64,000 nt of DNA from MFZZ01 sp964582715 (lineage in GTDB: Bacteria; Patescibacteriota; Microgenomatia; UBA1406; GWC2-37-13). The stretch covers positions 62,001 to 126,000 of the forward strand of contig CAZOSM010000004.1 of the NCBI GenBank assembly GCA_964582715.1, written 5' to 3'. The notes beneath the pieces were generated by a model. It worked only from the letters and a program-made list of their open reading frames with translations, did not search any database and had not been told where the DNA came from. This document shows positions 17,187-25,822 of the stretch, in pieces (position 1 is the stretch's first letter; each line of letters begins with the position of its first letter). The position numbers and the translations under genes were made by a program.

Positions 17187-18101
17187 ATGATTACTATTTA
17201 TTATAGAAACCTCCGCGATAAAACTCTTCAAAAGCTAGATAAATTCCGCATTGGCGCCTGGATTCATGTTGAAGAACCTACTTCCGAAGATTTAAAGCAG
17301 ATTAAAGAACAATTTAACCTCGATGAAAGTTTGCTTATTGATGCAACCGATCCGTATGAAGTCCCTCGTATGGAGGTAGAGGAAGGGATTGCATATATTT
17401 TTAGCAGATACCCTTTTACAAAAGAAAAACAGATCACAACCTCCCCAATTTTATTTATCTATGGAAAAGAATGCTTTATAACTATTACGAGAGAGAAGTT
17501 TCCTATTTTAGAAGGATTTCTAAGAAGTGTTTTCTTTACAACCCAGAAGACTAAATTATTCCTCCAGCTTTTTGGCATTATTAATACTTCATACAGTTCT
17601 CATTTACATACAATCAGCCGACAGATTAGTAGTAGTGCTCATGAAATTGAAAAGATTAGTAACCAAGATATTGCACAGTTTGTAAGATATGAGCGGGTTT
17701 TAAATGACTTTCATTTAGCACTCGTACGTACCAATGCAGTACTGAATAACCTACTTTCACATAATTATATTAGGTTGTATGAAGAAGATCGTGACCTTAT
17801 GGAAGACTTATTCCTAAATAACGATCAGCTTATTCAGCTTTCCAAGGAGAACTTAAAGAGCATTGTAAATATCCGTGATGCGTATTCTACGATCATCACC
17901 AATAACACGAATAGAGTAATCCGTTTTTTTACTTCAGTAACTGTTATTCTCACTATTCCGACTATTGTTGCAAGTATTTACGGTATGAACGTTACCTTGC
18001 CATATGCAAACAATCTGTATGCCTTTATAGGGATCATGATTTTTATTGGCATCATCTCACTTGGACTGGTCATTATGTTCCTTCACAATGATTGGCTGTA
18101 G
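17187..18101 (+). CDS. CorA family magnesium/cobalt transporter
   Basis: The 304-aa protein has a cytosolic N-terminal funnel domain (about 1-235) and two C-terminal membrane helices. The signature YGMN follows the first helix (VILTIPTIVASIYGMN, about residue 262), the selectivity loop of CorA channels. A negatively charged loop (LPYANN) follows it. It should import magnesium. The stop is immediately next to the convergent clpB stop. Confidence 0.93.
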   Translation: MITIYYRNLRDKTLQKLDKFRIGAWIHVEEPTSEDLKQIKEQFNLDESLLIDATDPYEVPRMEVEEGIAYIFSRYPFTKEKQITTSPILFIYGKECFITITREKFPILEGFLRSVFFTTQKTKLFLQLFGIINTSYSSHLHTISRQISSSAHEIEKISNQDIAQFVRYERVLNDFHLALVRTNAVLNNLLSHNYIRLYEEDRDLMEDLFLNNDQLIQLSKENLKSIVNIRDAYSTIITNNTNRVIRFFTSVTVILTIPTIVASIYGMNVTLPYANNLYAFIGIMIFIGIISLGLVIMFLHNDWL

Positions 18102-20243
18102 TTAATTAGGCTTCTCAACAGATATATCTATTTTTCCTGCTTTATAATCAGCAATAACTTTATCTCCCGGTTTGATATTCCCCTCCACTATCTGTAGTGC
18201 AATTTCATCAACAACCAATTCATTCATTATACGTTTGAGTGGGCGAGCGCCATATACAGGGTCAATTCCAACCTTTTGTAAATGATCTACGAGCCTGTTG
18301 GTAGACTCAAATCTATAACTTTGCTTTTTTAAGCGTTCTTCAACTTCCTGAAGCTGGATGTTCACGATCTTTTCCATCATCTGTTCGTCAAGAGGGTTAT
18401 ACATCACAATAGAATCCAGCCTATTGATAAATTCTGGTTTAAAGTGAGCTTTAACCCGATCCATTATTTGCTCATCTCGTTCTTTGCCGTTTCCAGTTTG
18501 GGCATAAATCTCACTTCCGATGTTTGAGGTTAAGATAATAATAGTATTTTTAAAGCTTACAGTTCTTCCCTTTGCATCTGTAATACGTCCATCATCGAGA
18601 ATCTGAAGGAATGCATTAAAAATTTGTGGATGGGCTTTTTCCACCTCATCTAAAAGAACAACAGAGTATGGTCTTCTCCTTACTGCTTCTGTAAGCTGCC
18701 CTCCTTCTTCATATCCAACATAGCCAGGAGGTGCACCAATAAGTCGGGCAATGGTATGTTGTTCCTGATATTCGCTCATATCTATACGGACCATTGCTTG
18801 CTCATCATTGAAAAGAGCGAATGCAAGTGCTTTGGCTGTTTCTGTTTTACCTACACCAGTTGGACCCAAAAATAAGAATGATCCAATTGGCCTATTTTCT
18901 TCAGAAAGGCCAGCACGAGAACGGCGTATTGCGTTTGCTACTTTGTGAAGTGCGGCATCCTGGCCGACGACCTGTTTTTTTAGCTCATCTTCCAGATGAA
19001 CAAGTTTTTCAGATTCGGTGGCAAGAAGTCGCGTAACGGGGATATTCGTCCACCGGGCAACAATGCGGGCAATATCTTCCTCATCAACCTGTTCTTTGAG
19101 CAGACGATCTTCTTCTGGGATTTCATTCCATTTTTTCTCAACTTCTTTAATTTCTTTTTCAATTTCAGGAATTTTTCCATATTGAAGCTCAGCTGCTTTG
19201 TTTAGGTCAACATCGCGTTGTGCTCTTTCTAATTCGACTTTCAGTTTATCTAGTTCAACCCGTTTACTTTGAAGTTCCGAGATAAGTTTTTTCTGTTTCT
19301 CCCATTTTTCTTTTAAATCATCTAGTTTTTTCTGAAGTTCATCTCGTTCATTTTTAAGAGTTTGCTTACGTTCTTCCAGGTCTTTTTCTCGTTTTAGTGC
19401 TGCAAGTTCAATATCAAGCTGCATTATTCTTCTTCTTATTTCATCTAGTTCAGTAGGCATGGAGTCTATCTCAATTTTAGTAGAAGCAGCAGCTTCATCA
19501 ATCAAATCTATTGCTTTGTCGGGTAAATATCTATCGGTGATATATCGAGTAGAAAGGTCTACTGCTGCGATAAGTGCGTCATCTGAGATTTTAATTCCAT
19601 GATGTACTTCATATTTTTCTTTAATTCCTCGTAGAATAGCGAGAGAATCTTCTTTTGAAGGTTCATCGATGAAAACTGGTTGAAAGCGGCGCTCTAAAGC
19701 CTGATCTTTTTCAATATATTGTCTGTATTCTTTAAGAGTGGTGGCACCAATAGAGCGAAGCTCACCTCGAGCTAAAGCAGGTTTGAGCATATTACTTGCG
19801 TCCACGGCACCTTGTGCACCACCAGCACCTACTAATGTATGAAGCTCATCGATAAATAAAATATACTTTCCATCACTGTCTGTAATTTTTTTGATTAAGT
19901 CTTTCAGTCTTTGTTCGAACTCACCTCGGAATGCAGCACCAGCCAAAAGACCAGCCAAATCAAGTGAGACCACTTCTTTATTCTTTAAGGTATCAGGAAC
20001 ATCGCCAGCCACAATTCGTTGTGCTAACCCTTCAATAATTGCCGTTTTCCCCACACCAGGGTCACCCAACAGAACGGGGTTATTCTTAGTGCGCCGAGAA
20101 AGAATCTGAATAACACGACGTATTTCATTATCACGTCCAATTACCGGATCAAGTTTCCCTTTTCTGGCAGTTTCGGTGAAATTAATTGTATAGAGTTCGA
20201 GCGGATCACCTTGTGTTTTTGGTGGCTCGTAGTTCATTTGCAT
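18102..20243 (-). CDS. clpB: ClpB-type disaggregase lacking the N-domain
   Basis: The 713-aa AAA+ chaperone has two ATPase modules: Walker A GDPGVGKT (60-67) and GPTGVGKT (460-467), with Walker B LFIDELH and VLLDEVEKAH. Between them is a full-length coiled-coil M domain (about 262-385), which marks ClpB rather than ClpA or ClpX. No ClpP-docking IGF/L loop is seen. The roughly 140-residue Clp N-domain is absent, as in short ClpB isoforms. It should extract proteins from aggregates with DnaK. The ATG chosen is the first one downstream of the CIRCE operator; an in-frame TTG would lie inside that operator. Confidence 0.93.
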   Translation of the reverse strand: MQMNYEPPKTQGDPLELYTINFTETARKGKLDPVIGRDNEIRRVIQILSRRTKNNPVLLGDPGVGKTAIIEGLAQRIVAGDVPDTLKNKEVVSLDLAGLLAGAAFRGEFEQRLKDLIKKITDSDGKYILFIDELHTLVGAGGAQGAVDASNMLKPALARGELRSIGATTLKEYRQYIEKDQALERRFQPVFIDEPSKEDSLAILRGIKEKYEVHHGIKISDDALIAAVDLSTRYITDRYLPDKAIDLIDEAAASTKIEIDSMPTELDEIRRRIMQLDIELAALKREKDLEERKQTLKNERDELQKKLDDLKEKWEKQKKLISELQSKRVELDKLKVELERAQRDVDLNKAAELQYGKIPEIEKEIKEVEKKWNEIPEEDRLLKEQVDEEDIARIVARWTNIPVTRLLATESEKLVHLEDELKKQVVGQDAALHKVANAIRRSRAGLSEENRPIGSFLFLGPTGVGKTETAKALAFALFNDEQAMVRIDMSEYQEQHTIARLIGAPPGYVGYEEGGQLTEAVRRRPYSVVLLDEVEKAHPQIFNAFLQILDDGRITDAKGRTVSFKNTIIILTSNIGSEIYAQTGNGKERDEQIMDRVKAHFKPEFINRLDSIVMYNPLDEQMMEKIVNIQLQEVEERLKKQSYRFESTNRLVDHLQKVGIDPVYGARPLKRIMNELVVDEIALQIVEGNIKPGDKVIADYKAGKIDISVEKPN

Positions 20244-20250
20244 AGGTGTA

Positions 20251-20277
20251 TTAGCAATCAAAAATGTTAAGTGCTAA
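20251..20277 (-). promoter_or_regulatory. CIRCE operator (HrcA site) before clpB
   Basis: The inverted repeat TTAGCAATC-N9-AAGTGCTAA matches the CIRCE consensus TTAGCACTC-N9-GAGTGCTAA at 8 of 9 positions in each arm. It lies between the -10 box and the clpB ATG, beginning about at the expected transcription start. HrcA repression of heat-shock genes acts through this element. Confidence 0.9.
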
Positions 20278-20282
20278 TTTTT

Positions 20283-20311
20283 ATTATAGAGCTATGTTTG
20301 AAAGATTTCAA
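20283..20311 (-). promoter_or_regulatory. clpB promoter
   Basis: On the minus strand TTGAAA (20311-20306) and TATAAT (20288-20283) are separated by exactly 17 nt. This is a strong vegetative promoter whose predicted start falls on the first bases of the CIRCE element. Confidence 0.85.
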
Positions 20312-20360
20312 GTGTATATATCCTTTACCCAAAATTTACTAAATGACATAATTCCTATGT

Positions 20361-20366
20361 TAAAAT
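20361..20366 (+). promoter_or_regulatory. -10 box of the small-gene/PIN module
   Basis: TAAAAT preceded by TG-T (extended -10) ends 6 nt before the ATG at 20373, consistent with a leaderless transcript. Confidence 0.5.
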
Positions 20367-20372
20367 GATTAT

Positions 20373-20528
20373 ATGGAAAAAGAAAATAGAAGAAAAAATA
20401 AGCCAGTATTAGAAAAAGCAGGAACAAAATCGTTAGAAGAAGTATTAAAAGTAATAAGGATGGTCCAAAAAGAAATTGAAACTAAGGATTATGAGAGTAA
20501 AGTTGATCCAAATGTCCGCGTATTATAA
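20373..20528 (+). CDS. 51-aa charged protein, possible antitoxin
   Basis: The short frame encodes a lysine- and glutamate-rich 51-residue helical protein (SLEEVLKVIRMVQKEIE in the centre). Its last 17 nt overlap the start of the PIN-domain gene. Small charged protein followed by an overlapping PIN gene is the common layout of type II toxin-antitoxin pairs. No DNA-binding motif is obvious, so the antitoxin role is inference from position. The -10 box at 20361-20366 supports the start. Confidence 0.55.
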   Translation: MEKENRRKNKPVLEKAGTKSLEEVLKVIRMVQKEIETKDYESKVDPNVRVL

Positions 20529-21066
20529 TCCCCAACTGACTGCGTTAATTAAAGATAAGCAACTAGTGCTAGATACTAATGTATTAATTTCATGCTTTAC
20601 AAATGAGGAGTATTTTAAAACATTCTTAAATGTATTCGAAAATAATCCTTTTCTAATTGATTCAATTGTAAAACTCGAATTTATGAGAAATGATTATTTG
20701 TCTGATGACATGAAAAAGAAGAATATTTTTTTAAACTTTGATAGATTTTATGTAATTACTGAACATCAAGATATTTTCAAAAAAACAATTGAAAATAGCT
20801 ATGATATATCTCGCATTTACTCTCATAAAGGTAATCCTCGAATTCCATTAGGAGATATCCTTATTATTTCACGATTAAAACAATTTGCTGATAGACAATT
20901 ATTCCTTACTCTTGATAAAAGTGATTTTTCAACAATTCTATTTGATCGAATAGGTGTTGTTTCTATAGAAAGAAATTCTAGGAATAATCATAATCTTTTA
21001 GAACATATAGTTATCCTTCAGTTTAATAGTAAAAAATATACACAATGCATTAACCAACTTCCTTAG
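20512..21066 (+). CDS. PIN-domain ribonuclease-like protein
   Basis: The 184-aa protein has the PIN acidic cluster: D21 in LVLDTNVLIS, E56 in KLEFMRND, D115 in PLGDILII and D135/D138 in LTLDKSDF. Such domains are magnesium-dependent RNases and often toxins. The start was placed at the ATG overlapping the small upstream gene because the PIN fold begins at once; earlier in-frame starts add 5-12 residues. The stop interlocks with that of msrB (TTAG). Confidence 0.78.
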   Translation: MSAYYNPQLTALIKDKQLVLDTNVLISCFTNEEYFKTFLNVFENNPFLIDSIVKLEFMRNDYLSDDMKKKNIFLNFDRFYVITEHQDIFKKTIENSYDISRIYSHKGNPRIPLGDILIISRLKQFADRQLFLTLDKSDFSTILFDRIGVVSIERNSRNNHNLLEHIVILQFNSKKYTQCINQLP

Positions 21067-21467
21067 TTTCTTTTCTTAAAATTTAACGAAGCAGAATTAA
21101 TACAGTATCTTTGGCCTCCTTTATCTGTTGGTCCATCGGGGAAGACATGCCCTAAATGAGAGCCACAATTTCCACAAGTCACCTCAATACGTCTCATTCC
21201 AAAGCTGTTATCTGCATTATATTTGAGGGCGTCTTTAGAAACTGGATCCCAAAATGCTGGCCAACCACAGCCTGAGTCGTATTTTGTATCCGAAGTAAAG
21301 AGATCAACTCCACAGACTTTGCAGTAGTACATTCCTTTTTTAAAGTGATGGTCATACTTATTAGTAAAAGGAGCTTCAGTACCTTTTTCCTGGGTAATAC
21401 GATAGGTTTCGGGGTCAAGTTCTTGCTTAAGTTGTTCTTTTGTTTTGGAGAATTGAGGAGATGTCAT
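21063..21467 (-). CDS. msrB: Peptide-methionine (R)-S-oxide reductase
   Basis: The 134-aa enzyme repairs R-methionine sulfoxide in proteins. Structural zinc is bound by C49/C52 (CKVC) and C98/C101 (CGNC), the catalytic cysteine is C122 in RYCIN, and C67 in SGCGWPAF can act as resolving cysteine. The start is the ATG that lies 6 nt after a TATAAT box; an upstream in-frame TTG is rejected. No MsrA is visible in the window. Confidence 0.95.
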   Translation of the reverse strand: MTSPQFSKTKEQLKQELDPETYRITQEKGTEAPFTNKYDHHFKKGMYYCKVCGVDLFTSDTKYDSGCGWPAFWDPVSKDALKYNADNSFGMRRIEVTCGNCGSHLGHVFPDGPTDKGGQRYCINSASLNFKKRN

Positions 21468-21473
21468 ACTTTT

Positions 21474-21479
21474 ATTATA
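21474..21479 (-). promoter_or_regulatory. -10 box of msrB
   Basis: TATAAT on the minus strand ends 6 nt before the msrB ATG, with no Shine-Dalgarno sequence in between. It lies just downstream of the yidD stop, so msrB has its own promoter. Confidence 0.6.
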
Positions 21480-21489
21480 CTCCTGTGTG

Positions 21490-21735
21490 TCAAGTGGATT
21501 CTGGAACCGGGTCAAAACCGCCTTTGCTCCATGGATTACATCGCAGTATTCTTTTTAATCCAAGATAACTTCCTTTTAAAGCTCCATACTTGTCGACTGC
21601 TTCATAAGTATATCTCGAGCAAGTTGGTGTAAATCTGCAACCGGCATTGGTATTAAACAGAAATTTAAACACGCCTTCATATATAAATGAAGTGTTCTGA
21701 TAGATTGTGATGAGGTTAAGAATTATTTTTTTCAT
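21490..21735 (-). CDS. yidD: YidD membrane protein insertion efficiency factor
   Basis: The 81-aa protein shows the compact YidD signature: CRFTPTCSRYTYEAVDKYG in the centre and LKRILRCNPWSKGGFDPVP at the end. It has an N-terminal amphipathic helix. YidD helps the YidC insertase at the inner membrane; it is usually next to rnpA or yidC, which are not seen here. A TATGAT box ends 5 nt before the ATG. Confidence 0.93.
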   Translation of the reverse strand: MKKIILNLITIYQNTSFIYEGVFKFLFNTNAGCRFTPTCSRYTYEAVDKYGALKGSYLGLKRILRCNPWSKGGFDPVPEST

Positions 21736-21807
21736 ACGATATCATACTTATCTGTAATTCATACATATTTTTTACAAGTTATATCTTTTATACAAGCCAA
21801 TATATTG

Positions 21808-21813
21808 TAAAAT
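21808..21813 (+). promoter_or_regulatory. -10 box of trmD
   Basis: TAAAAT ends 6 nt before the trmD ATG and no Shine-Dalgarno sequence is present, so a leaderless transcript is expected. Confidence 0.5.
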
Positions 21814-21819
21814 GGAACT

Positions 21820-22584
21820 ATGAAAATATCTATCATAACCCTCTTTCCAAACATGGTAAAAACTTTTTTTGATGAAAGTATTATCAAAAGAGCACAGGAA
21901 AAGGGGTCGGTAGAAATTGAGATTATTAACCTTCGTGATTTTGCAATCGATAAACATGGCACAGTAGATGACAGACCATATGGCGGCGGAGCAGGGATGG
22001 TACTTCGTCCCGAGCCACTTGCAGCTGCAATCAGAAAAGCTAAAGAGTCAGATAATAAAAGAGAAAATGCCTCTACTTTATTGACTTCACCTAAAGGTAC
22101 AACTTATACACAAAAAAAAGCATTAGAACTAGCTGAACTAGATCATCTTATAATTGTCTGTGGACATTATGAAGGTGTAGATGAACGTATACGGGATGAT
22201 GTAGATGAAGAGATTTCTATTGGTGATTATGTCCTCACAGGTGGAGAAATTCCTGCTGCAGCTATTGTAGATTCTATAGTACGCTTGCAGCCTGGGGTAT
22301 TAAAAAAAGAAAAGGCAACTATAGAAGAAAGTTTCTTTGAAGTACCATTAAAAGAAATCATTGATCTGGTCGGACCTACTGAAGTGTTACTCGCCTTAGA
22401 AGATAAACATGTTACTACAGTACAGATGCTTGAGTATCCTCACTACACGAGGCCAGAAGAATTTGAAGGAAAAGTGATACCAGAAATACTCACACATGGA
22501 AATCATGAAGCAATTCGTAGATGGAGGATACAGGAAGCCTATAATCAGACTGTTGAAAAACGTCCAGACCTTCTTAAAAAGTGA
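21820..22584 (+). CDS. trmD: tRNA (guanine-37-N1)-methyltransferase
   Basis: The 254-aa SPOUT enzyme methylates G37 next to the anticodon of tRNAs for Leu, Pro and Arg. Family motifs are LRDFAIDKHGTVDDRPYGGG broken around the active-site Asp, the knot segment VCGHYEGVDERI, and SIGDYVLTGGE. It is usually with rpsP, rimM and rplS; here it stands alone with its own -10 box. The tRNA-Pro in this window carries G after the anticodon, a proper substrate. Confidence 0.97.
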   Translation: MKISIITLFPNMVKTFFDESIIKRAQEKGSVEIEIINLRDFAIDKHGTVDDRPYGGGAGMVLRPEPLAAAIRKAKESDNKRENASTLLTSPKGTTYTQKKALELAELDHLIIVCGHYEGVDERIRDDVDEEISIGDYVLTGGEIPAAAIVDSIVRLQPGVLKKEKATIEESFFEVPLKEIIDLVGPTEVLLALEDKHVTTVQMLEYPHYTRPEEFEGKVIPEILTHGNHEAIRRWRIQEAYNQTVEKRPDLLKK

Positions 22585-22596
22585 GCTCAATTTTAC

Positions 22597-22625
22597 TTGA
22601 CAAATGTTTTCTACAATGCTTAAAT
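22597..22625 (+). promoter_or_regulatory. Promoter of the Cys-rich peptide / Gld-type ABC operon
   Basis: TTGACA (22597-22602) and TTAAAT (22620-22625) are separated by 17 nt. The start would fall near 22632, about 20 nt before the peptide ATG, so this operon has a short leader. Confidence 0.6.
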
Positions 22626-22651
22626 GTCATATCCAAGTTAATATTCTTTCT

Positions 22652-22720
22652 ATGAAAAAAATCTATTGTTGTGGAGGAGGATGCCAATGTGGAGAAGAAT
22701 GCGGATGTGATTCAGAATAA
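22652..22720 (+). CDS. 22-aa cysteine-rich peptide
   Basis: A short frame starts MKKIY and then gives CCGGGCQCGEECGC followed by DSE and a stop. Six of 22 residues are cysteine, in CC, CxC and CxC pairs, as in small metallothioneins. It lies directly after a TTGACA promoter and 19 nt before the ATG of the ABC ATPase gene, so it leads the operon. There is no clear Shine-Dalgarno sequence. A GTG start for the ATPase inside this frame would give an odd acidic leader. Metal binding is inference from composition. Confidence 0.6.
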   Translation: MKKIYCCGGGCQCGEECGCDSE

Positions 22721-22739
22721 GTTTGAGTACAATGAACCT

Positions 22740-23513
22740 ATGATCTCTTTGACATCTGTCACCAAACAATTTAAAACAAAAACTGCAGTAAACGATATAT
22801 CTTTTACTGCAAAAAAAGGTGAAATAATTGGTTTTCTTGGACCAAATGGTGCAGGGAAGACTACAACCATGCGCCTTATTCTTGGTCTCATCAAACCCAC
22901 AAAAGGAGAAGTAACAGTCAATGGAAAAGATCCAATTACAGATAGACTTAAGGTTCTGGATGATATAGGTTATCTTCCAGAAAATAATCCTTTATACGGT
23001 GAAATGAAAGTACGAGAGTACCTCCGGTTTATGACAGAAATAAAAGAAGTGCAAGATAAGGAAACGGTCAATAAGATTGCAGAAGATGTGAATGTGTCAG
23101 ATGTCCTTGATACTAAAATAGAAGAGCTTTCTCGAGGATACAAACAACGTGTTGGACTCGCTGCAGCTCTGCTTGGATCTCCAGATATACTCATCCTTGA
23201 TGAACCAACCTCCGGCCTTGATCCTTTGGAACAGGATAAAATTAAAGACCTTATTAAACAGATTGCTAAAGAAAAAACAGTTATTTTTTCTACACATATT
23301 TTGTCTGAAGTAGAAGATATTGCGACGCGACTTGTTATTATTAAAGAGGGTGCGGTAGTATACGATGGTAAAAAACCAACTGGAAAAGGAGAAGTCGAAA
23401 AGCTCTTTAAGAACCTGATGAGTCCTACTGTATTAGTCAAAAAGGCAGCAACAGAAGAAGAAAAGCCTAAAAAAAAGCGCCTATCAAAAAAAGCGCCAAA
23501 AATTTTAAAGTAA
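22740..23513 (+). CDS. ABC transporter ATPase, Gld A-like
   Basis: The 257-aa ATPase has Walker A GPNGAGKT, signature LSRGYKQRVGLAAAL and Walker B ILILDEPTSGLDP, with H-loop STHILSEVE. A lysine-rich tail (KPKKKRLSKKAPK) ends the protein. The ATG giving MISLTSVTKQF was chosen because the domain starts there. With the following permease and GldG-like protein it forms a three-part ABC system resembling GldA-GldF-GldG. In this wider group the substrate is unknown and gliding is not implied. Confidence 0.9.
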   Translation: MISLTSVTKQFKTKTAVNDISFTAKKGEIIGFLGPNGAGKTTTMRLILGLIKPTKGEVTVNGKDPITDRLKVLDDIGYLPENNPLYGEMKVREYLRFMTEIKEVQDKETVNKIAEDVNVSDVLDTKIEELSRGYKQRVGLAAALLGSPDILILDEPTSGLDPLEQDKIKDLIKQIAKEKTVIFSTHILSEVEDIATRLVIIKEGAVVYDGKKPTGKGEVEKLFKNLMSPTVLVKKAATEEEKPKKKRLSKKAPKILK

Positions 23514-23514
23514 T

Positions 23515-24231
23515 ATGAAAGCGTTATATAAAAAAGAAATACAATTTTATCTCAATAACCCAATTGGTTATATTGTCATTACACTATTTGCCGTATTTGC
23601 AAACTTTCTGTTTGTAAAAGATATTTTTGTCGCTGGATCTGCCTCTTTGAGACCTTTTTTTGATATCATCCCATGGCTGATGATGATTTTTATACCAGCC
23701 TTAACCATGCGATCAATTGCTGAAGAGAAGAAGAATAATACACTGGAAGTATTGCTGAGCTTACGAGTTTCTGAAACACAGATTGTTGTTTCAAAATTTT
23801 TAGCTTTACTTACTTTGGTTGCAATTGGATTGCTCCTTACTGTAAGTTTGCCTTTTTCGCTTCATTTCTTAACTTCAAATGCTGGATCTAAAGTATATAT
23901 CCCAGAATTCTTAACAGGATACTTAGGAGAACTCTTAGTTGCATCGGCATTTATAGCTATTTCGTTATTCTTTTCCTCACAAACAAAGAATCAGGTAGTT
24001 GCTTTTTTGGCATCTGTTATAACACTTTTCTTTTTAATTGTGGTTTCAGCTGATTTTGTTGCAGGCATCTTTCCTTCATTCATTCACGATTTTATTGTAT
24101 ATATAAGTCCTATAACGCAGGTCAATAGCTTTTTGAAAGGAGTAATAGATTTACGTAGTATCTATTATTTCCTTAGTTTTACAGCAATATTTTTATTGCT
24201 TACAATTATTGATTTAGAACGAAGATCATAA
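23515..24231 (+). CDS. ABC-2 permease, GldF-like
   Basis: The 238-aa integral membrane protein has six helices and the ABC-2 permease pattern LTMRSIAEEKKNNTLEVLLS after the second helix, typical of GldF/NosY-like permeases. It begins 1 nt after the ATPase stop and is followed 1 nt later by the GldG-like gene, so the three proteins are made together. Confidence 0.9.
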   Translation: MKALYKKEIQFYLNNPIGYIVITLFAVFANFLFVKDIFVAGSASLRPFFDIIPWLMMIFIPALTMRSIAEEKKNNTLEVLLSLRVSETQIVVSKFLALLTLVAIGLLLTVSLPFSLHFLTSNAGSKVYIPEFLTGYLGELLVASAFIAISLFFSSQTKNQVVAFLASVITLFFLIVVSADFVAGIFPSFIHDFIVYISPITQVNSFLKGVIDLRSIYYFLSFTAIFLLLTIIDLERRS

Positions 24232-24232
24232 C

Positions 24233-25822
24233 ATGGAACGTACTAAGATCCCTTTTACAAAGAAAATTGTTGAAGCCCTACGCAAGGTCCATATCATGAG
24301 ATGGTTAGGGTTGGACCGCTTTAAAATGCAACTTGTTATTGTAGGTGCTCTGGCTCTTTTTGTCGTGACCAATATCCTTCTTGCACCAGTGTCTTTGAGG
24401 CTGGACCTTTCAAAAGGAAAAGCATACACACTTTCTAGTTCTACAAAAAAGATTATTAACAACCTGGATAATACAGTTACAATAACTTTCTTTGTTTCGG
24501 GCGATTTACCAACTCGACTACAATCGCTACGTCGAGATGTTGTAGATTTACTGCAAGAGTACGACCGAACAAGTGGCAGAATTGAGATACAAATCCTGGA
24601 CCCCAAAACAGATACTGATGCTGCTCAAAAAGCACAATCAGCAGGAATTCAGGAACTCCAGTTTTCTCAATTGCAACAAGATAGTTATGCTTTAAGCACT
24701 TTTTATTTTGGTATATTAGTAAGTCAGGGTGAAAATCAGGAATCATTACCACAAGCTACTGACTTGGGTAGTTTGGAGTACAATATTACCTCAGCAATTT
24801 ATAAACTAACTCAAGATTCGTTACCACGTGTAGCAATTATCGGACAACAGCCTCAAATTATTCCACAGCTCCCCAGTGCATTAAGTACATTTCAAGCAAT
24901 AGCTGAAAGACAGTTTACCATTGAGTATATTTCTCCGCCAGAACAGCCCCCGGCAGAAGAAGGAGTTCCAACACCAACACCGGTTCCACTAAATCTTACA
25001 ACTGACTTTAAAACGGCACTTATTTTTGACAAAGATGGAGGAGACTATTCAGATCAAGAAGTCCAAACGATAAAAGAGTATATCGCAAATAAAGGAAATG
25101 CCATTTTCTTTGTAAACGGTGTACAAGTTGATCCAAGGCAACTTACAGCTTCGGCTGGACAAAGCAAACTTGTTTCTTTGTTAAAAGAGTACGGTCTTGA
25201 TGTACAAAGTAATTTAGTCTTATCACAAAATTCTGAGCTTATTAATATGGGAAATCAATCACTAGGATTGAATGTTTTCCTTCCATACCCATTATGGCTT
25301 ACTACAAGTAATTACAATTCAGAGGCAAGTTACTTTTCTAATATAAATCAGCTTTCTTACCTTTGGGCATCTTCTATTAATCTTACAGAAGGAGATAATA
25401 TAAGAGCTTTGGTAAGCTCGACTCCAAATTCCTGGACCCAGTCCAATAATTTCACATTAAACCCACAACAGATCCCTGAACCAACACAAAATCAATTTAA
25501 GGAGTCTATTGTTACCGCCGAATCAACTTCAGATACAAGAGGAGATGTGATGGCAATTGCTTCTTCACAATTTATTAACGATGCATACCAATCACGCTCT
25601 TCAAATAACCTGGAGTTTGTTTTGAACGTCCTTAATGATTACGCTTCAGAAGGAGCGCTGAGCGGTATCCGTCAACGACAGGTAGATGTCTATCCACTTC
25701 CAGAAATCCCTGAAAATATGAAGCAGATATTTAAATATGGGAATATGGCATTATTACCTGGCCTTTTTGCTCTTTATGGCGCATATAGACTCACAAAAAG
25801 GAGTAGAAAAAATATCTCTTAA
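24233..25822 (+). CDS. GldG family extracytoplasmic protein
   Basis: The 529-aa protein is anchored by an N-terminal helix (about 31-53) and a C-terminal helix (about 500-518). The large domain between them is exposed outside. Family features are LRLDLSKGKAYTLSSSTK after the first helix, a thioredoxin-like first lobe (TVTITFFVSGDLP) and an ABC-type second lobe with GDYSDQEVQTIKEYIANKG. A proline-threonine stretch (PTPTPVPLN) lies near residue 250. It is the last gene of the ABC operon and should be the substrate-side partner. Confidence 0.87.
   Translation: MERTKIPFTKKIVEALRKVHIMRWLGLDRFKMQLVIVGALALFVVTNILLAPVSLRLDLSKGKAYTLSSSTKKIINNLDNTVTITFFVSGDLPTRLQSLRRDVVDLLQEYDRTSGRIEIQILDPKTDTDAAQKAQSAGIQELQFSQLQQDSYALSTFYFGILVSQGENQESLPQATDLGSLEYNITSAIYKLTQDSLPRVAIIGQQPQIIPQLPSALSTFQAIAERQFTIEYISPPEQPPAEEGVPTPTPVPLNLTTDFKTALIFDKDGGDYSDQEVQTIKEYIANKGNAIFFVNGVQVDPRQLTASAGQSKLVSLLKEYGLDVQSNLVLSQNSELINMGNQSLGLNVFLPYPLWLTTSNYNSEASYFSNINQLSYLWASSINLTEGDNIRALVSSTPNSWTQSNNFTLNPQQIPEPTQNQFKESIVTAESTSDTRGDVMAIASSQFINDAYQSRSSNNLEFVLNVLNDYASEGALSGIRQRQVDVYPLPEIPENMKQIFKYGNMALLPGLFALYGAYRLTKRSRKNIS

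Noticed and set aside
24233..25822. Evidence for gliding motility from GldA/F/G resemblance
   Set aside because: No other gliding gene is present; the same ABC type is found in many non-gliding bacteria.
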